The notes under the pieces are model-generated. The model worked only from the letters and a program-made list of their open reading frames with translations. It ran no database searches and was not told the DNA's origin. Below are positions 60,760 through 64,000 of a stretch of DNA of 64,000 nt, piece by piece. The stretch is from Micromonospora cathayae (GTDB lineage: Bacteria; Actinomycetota; Actinomycetes; Mycobacteriales; Micromonosporaceae), in contig NZ_CP118615.1 of the NCBI RefSeq assembly GCF_028993575.1, forward strand, positions 6,601,001-6,665,000. The letters run 5' to 3'. Position numbers and translations under genes: made by a program. Positions within the stretch are counted from its first letter, which is position 1. The number at the start of each line of letters is the position of its first letter.

Positions 60760-62493
60760 ATGCGCGGGCTTCGGGTACCGGTCGTCAGTGCTGTCGCCGC
60801 GACCGCGCTCGGCGTACTGCTGCTGGCGCTGCCCCCGATGGGTTCGGACCTGTCGGCGCAGACGGCCCGGGCCGACTTCTTCGCCGCCCACGGTCCCGCC
60901 CTGGTCGATCTGCGCTGGTACGGGGGAATCCATCCGTTCGGCTACAGCCTGGTCTCGCCACCGGTGATGGCCCTGCTCGGGGTCGGCGTGACCGGGGTGC
61001 TCGCGCTGGTCGGGTCGGCCGCCGCGTTCAGCCTGCTGCTGGTCCGGACCGGGGTGCCCCGCCCGTGGCTGGGCAGCCTGGTCGGCGTGGTCTGCATCGC
61101 CGGCAATCTCGTCTCCGGCCGGGTGACCTACGCGCTGGGGGTGGCCTTCGGGTTGCTGGCCCTGCTCGCGCTGACCCTGCCGGCACCGCGCGGGCCGCGC
61201 ACCCTGCCGGCACCGCGCGGGCCGCGCACCCTGCCAGCACCGCGCGGGCCGGGTACCCGGTGGCGGGCCGTGCTGGCGGTGGCCGCGGCGCTGCTCGCGG
61301 CGGCGACCAGCCCGGTCGCCGGACTGTTCGTCGGGCTGGTCGGGGCGGCGCTGGTGCTCACCCGCAGACACCTCGACGGCCTGCTGCTCGGGGTGCCCGC
61401 CGCGCTCGTTCTCGGGCTGACCGGGCTGCTGTTCGGTGAGGGCGGCTGGATGAACATCAGCCGCACCGACACGATCCACGCGGTGACGACGAGCCTGCTG
61501 GTGGCGGCGCTGGCCGGGTACCGGCCGGTCCGGGTGGGCGCGCTGCTGTCGGCGGCGGGGGTGCTCGCGGCGGCGCTCGTGCACACCCCGGTCGGGTTGA
61601 ACGCGACCCGGCTGGTGGTCATGTTCGGTCTACCGGCGCTGGCCGCCACCGCCCGGCCGCCCCGACAGGTGCTCGGGTGGGCGGCGGCCCTGCGGTCGTC
61701 CCGTCCCGGGCGCGACACGTCGTCGCGGCGTGCCGACCGCCCGCAACCGGCGCAGCGCCGGCACCGCGAGCTGCCCCGTCCGGTCGGCGCGGTCGCCCTG
61801 GCCGGGCTGCTCGCGGTCGTCTGCTGGTGGCAGCCGCCCGTGGTGACCGCGGACCTGCGCGGGGCGGGGCATCCGACCAGCGACCCGGCCTTCTTCGCCC
61901 CGCTGCGCGCCCAGTTGACCCAGCGTGGGCTGACCGGCCGGGTGGAGGTGCCGCCGACCCGGGACTACTGGGAAGCGGCCCACCTCGGTGCGGTGCCACT
62001 GGCCCGGGGCTGGCTCCGGCAGGCCGACATCGACCGCAACCCGCTGTTCTTCACCACCGTGCCGGGGGCCACCGGGACCGGGGTACGCCTCGACGCCGAC
62101 AGCTACCGGAGCTGGCTGACCGAGAACGCGGTGCAGTACGTCGCCGTCCCGGAGACCGAGCTGTCCTGGGTCGGGCGCGCCGAGGCGACCCTGGTCGGCA
62201 CCGGCCTGCCGTACCTGACCGAGGTCTGGTCGGACGCGCGCTGGCGGCTCTACCAGGTCCGTGACCCGGCACCGCTGGTCGGCGCACCGGCCGAACTGCT
62301 GAGTCTCGACGCCACGACGGTCACGTTCCGGTCGGACGCGGCGGGAGACGTCCCCGTGCGGGTGCGGTACTCCCGCTGGCTCGGGGCGACCGGCGGCGCG
62401 ACCGTCGCCCGGGACGGCGACTGGGCCAGGGTGACCGTCCCGGGACCGGGCCGCTACCAGCTCCGCAGCCGCGACCTGCCCCTGGTCCCGTAG
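60760..62493 (+). CDS. Polytopic membrane protein with large extracytoplasmic C-terminus
   Basis: A 577-residue protein, about 9 membrane segments in the first 370 residues and a soluble C-terminal domain of 200 residues that resembles the outside part of GT-C-like proteins (RVEVPPTRDYWEAAHLGAVP, YVAVPETELSWVGRAE). The N-terminal loop GSDLSAQTARADFF carries acidic residues after the first segment. I cannot assign a substrate. A loop at residues 139-165 is an exact 9-residue triplet (TLPAPRGPR) from a 27-bp DNA repeat. GGAGG lies just before the ATG. It is divergent from the mannosyltransferase pair, hinting at a shared envelope glycan pathway. Confidence 0.8.
   Translation: MRGLRVPVVSAVAATALGVLLLALPPMGSDLSAQTARADFFAAHGPALVDLRWYGGIHPFGYSLVSPPVMALLGVGVTGVLALVGSAAAFSLLLVRTGVPRPWLGSLVGVVCIAGNLVSGRVTYALGVAFGLLALLALTLPAPRGPRTLPAPRGPRTLPAPRGPGTRWRAVLAVAAALLAAATSPVAGLFVGLVGAALVLTRRHLDGLLLGVPAALVLGLTGLLFGEGGWMNISRTDTIHAVTTSLLVAALAGYRPVRVGALLSAAGVLAAALVHTPVGLNATRLVVMFGLPALAATARPPRQVLGWAAALRSSRPGRDTSSRRADRPQPAQRRHRELPRPVGAVALAGLLAVVCWWQPPVVTADLRGAGHPTSDPAFFAPLRAQLTQRGLTGRVEVPPTRDYWEAAHLGAVPLARGWLRQADIDRNPLFFTTVPGATGTGVRLDADSYRSWLTENAVQYVAVPETELSWVGRAEATLVGTGLPYLTEVWSDARWRLYQVRDPAPLVGAPAELLSLDATTVTFRSDAAGDVPVRVRYSRWLGATGGATVARDGDWARVTVPGPGRYQLRSRDLPLVP
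61174..61254 (+). repeat. 27-bp in-frame tandem repeat, three copies
   Basis: Units 61174-61200, 61201-61227 and 61228-61254, each coding TLPAPRGPR (last unit diverged to ...GPG). The first two are identical. The repeat lengthens a loop between membrane segments without breaking the frame. Confidence 0.85.
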
Positions 62494-62541
62494 TCGGAGC
62501 TTTCGACCCGGCCGGGGCCAGGGTGGTCTGGCAGCGTCGGC

Positions 62542-64000
62542 TCACCCCTCCATGACGTGTTCCATCGCGGTCCGCGAGTGGCGGGTGACGTGCAGGTACT
62601 CGTTGAGGAACTCGCCCGGGTCGTCCGCGCCGAGCAGCCGCACCACCCCGGCCAGCTCCACCCCGTGCCGGGGCAGCTGGTCCCCGGCGCGGCCCCGGAC
62701 CAGCGTCAACGCGTTGCGGACCTGCGCGGTCAGCGTCCAGCCGGCGGCCATCGCGGCGGCGTCGGCCGGGTCGACCAGCCCGGCGTCGCGGGCCGCCGCC
62801 AGCGCGCCGAGGGTCCGGGTACCGCGCAGTTCCGGCAGGTCACCGGCGTGCCGGAGCTGGAGGAGCTGGACCGCCCACTCCACGTCGGCGAGCCCGCCCC
62901 GACCGAGTTTGGTGTGGGTGGCCGGGTCCGCGCCCCGGGGCAGCCGTTCGGTCTCCACCCGGGCCTTGATCCGCCGGATCTCGACGACCTGTTCCCGGGT
63001 CAGCCCGCCGGCCGGGTAGCGCACCGGCTCGATCATCGCCTCGAACTCGGTGCCCAGGTCGGCGTCGCCGCAGACGAACCGGGCACGCAGCAGCGCCTGC
63101 GCCTCCCACACCTTGGACCAGCGGGCGTAGTACTGGGCGTAGGCGGCGAGGCTGCGCACCAGCGGCCCCTGCCGGCCCTCCGGGCGCAGGTCGGCGTCCA
63201 CCCCGAGCGCCGGGTCGGGGGCCGGCATGCCGAGCAGCCGACGGAGCTCCTCGGCGATGCCGTGCGCGGCGGCACTGGCGGTGCTCTCGTCCGTCCCCGG
63301 TGGCGGGTCGTAGACGAACAGCACGTCCGCGTCGGACAGGTAGTTCGACTCGTACCCGCCGAGCCGGCCCATGCCGATCACCGCGAACCGCAGTCCGGGC
63401 AGCTCGGGTCGGCTGGCGCGGGCGATGCGCAGCGCGGCGGTGAGGGTGGCGTCGGTGACCCCGGCGAGGGCCGCGCCGACGGTGGCGACGTCCAGCGGGG
63501 TGTCCCGGGCGGCCCGTGGGGCGAGCGAGCCGGCCCGGCTGAGCACGTCGGCGCAGGCGATCCGGACCAGTTCCCGGCGGCGCAGCGCCCGGACCGCGTG
63601 GGTGGCCTGCACCGGGTCGGTGTGCCGGGCGGCGGCGGCGGTGAAGCCCTCGCAGAGCACGTCCCGTGGCCGGGGGGCCAGCGCGCTCTCCTCGGCGAGC
63701 ATCCGCAGCGCCTCCGGCTCCCGGGCCAGCAGGTCGGTGGCGTACCGGGACAGCGACAGCACCCGGGCCAGCCGGCGGGCCACCGGCCCCTCGTCCCGCA
63801 GCACCCGCAGATACCACGGGGTGCTGCCCAGCTTGTCGGAGACCTGCCGGTAGTTGAGCAGCCCCCGGTCCGGTTCCGGGGCGTCGGCGAACTCGCTGAG
63901 CAGCACCGGCAGCAGGGTGCGCTGGATGGCGGCGGTGCGGCTGACCCCGCCGGTGAGGGCCTGGAGGTGCCGCAGCGCCCCGGCCGGGTCGGCGAACCCG
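62542..64000 (-). CDS. glnE: GlnE, bifunctional glutamine synthetase adenylyltransferase (C-terminal part)
   Basis: C-terminal 486 residues of GlnE, which adenylylates and deadenylylates GlnA according to nitrogen status; the gene starts beyond the window. The second nucleotidyltransferase domain has FAVIGMGRLGGYESNYLSDA followed by DVLFVYD (the G-x-G...D-x-D site), then RLPRGADPATHTKLGRGGLADVE cut to its first 15 and the helical C-terminal VRNALTLVRGRAGDQ. The frame is open to position 64000, so the ATG/GTG at 63906 is internal. GlnA with its target Tyr lies 5.4 kb away, as in M. tuberculosis glnA1-glnE. It is convergent with the preceding membrane-protein gene. Confidence 0.95.
   Translation of the reverse strand, partial: GFADPAGALRHLQALTGGVSRTAAIQRTLLPVLLSEFADAPEPDRGLLNYRQVSDKLGSTPWYLRVLRDEGPVARRLARVLSLSRYATDLLAREPEALRMLAEESALAPRPRDVLCEGFTAAAARHTDPVQATHAVRALRRRELVRIACADVLSRAGSLAPRAARDTPLDVATVGAALAGVTDATLTAALRIARASRPELPGLRFAVIGMGRLGGYESNYLSDADVLFVYDPPPGTDESTASAAAHGIAEELRRLLGMPAPDPALGVDADLRPEGRQGPLVRSLAAYAQYYARWSKVWEAQALLRARFVCGDADLGTEFEAMIEPVRYPAGGLTREQVVEIRRIKARVETERLPRGADPATHTKLGRGGLADVEWAVQLLQLRHAGDLPELRGTRTLGALAAARDAGLVDPADAAAMAAGWTLTAQVRNALTLVRGRAGDQLPRHGVELAGVVRLLGADDPGEFLNEYLHVTRHSRTAMEHVMEG

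Overview
High-GC DNA with GTG/TTG starts, many leaderless gene starts and actinobacterial gene neighbourhoods. Family content and the dispersed palindromes suggest Micromonosporaceae (Micromonospora or a close relative); the genus is an inference, since no rRNA gene lies in the window. The backbone follows the order of the Mycobacterium tuberculosis Rv2192-Rv2221 block (from memory of that genome): trpD, ctaE-qcrCAB, ctaC, adoK, a HesB/ErpA protein, glycerate kinase, a DUF3043 protein, cob genes, gcvT, leucyl aminopeptidase, the E2 acyltransferase, a TIGR01777 epimerase, lipB, lipA, DUF4191, RDD, glnA, glnE.

Layout. 1-7.7 kb: respiratory genes (ctaE-qcrCAB and ctaC-ctaF), a CtaG-type assembly protein, a receiver-like protein and trpD. 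7.8-11.1 kb: cysteine desulfurase plus TusA-like protein, an orphan small gene, and an XRE(DUF5753)/DUF397 regulator pair. 11.2-17.8 kb: adenosine kinase-like protein, ErpA, glycerate kinase, NadA, MurA, DUF3043. 17.8-26 kb: an ABC-2 exporter and a 1766-residue low-complexity/WG-repeat protein. 26-30.3 kb: aldo/keto reductase, site-2 protease, small protein, acyl-CoA ligase. 30.4-34.6 kb: a CobU-CobT fusion, CobS and a DUF2314 protein. 34.8-43 kb: gcvT, an IS605-type TnpB element, leucyl aminopeptidase, LpdA and a two-lipoyl-domain E2. 43.2-47 kb: ABM protein, a minimal GntR regulator with two divergent Cys-bearing small proteins, epimerase, secreted esterase. 47-55.4 kb: a membrane protein, lipB, an archaeal-type AspRS behind an apparent T-box leader, lipA, an FAD flavoprotein, DUF4191, RDD. 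55.6-64 kb: glnA with a GlnR-like box, two gene remnants, two paralogous GT-C mannosyltransferases, a membrane protein, and glnE running off the end.

How it fits together. Complex III/IV subunits form the aerobic respiratory branch. LipB and LipA make the lipoyl groups carried by the E2 protein, whose E3 (LpdA) is encoded just upstream. GlnE adenylylates GlnA. ErpA could supply Fe-S clusters to LipA, NadA and Rieske protein.

The least ordinary items are the T-box/AspRS cassette between lipB and lipA, a family of about 60-bp palindromic repeats at 3' ends (three copies), the GntR/small-protein module with a perfect 10+10 operator-like palindrome, and the lone TnpB with its likely guide-RNA region. 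Nothing here was checked by database search; all names rest on motifs and family knowledge.
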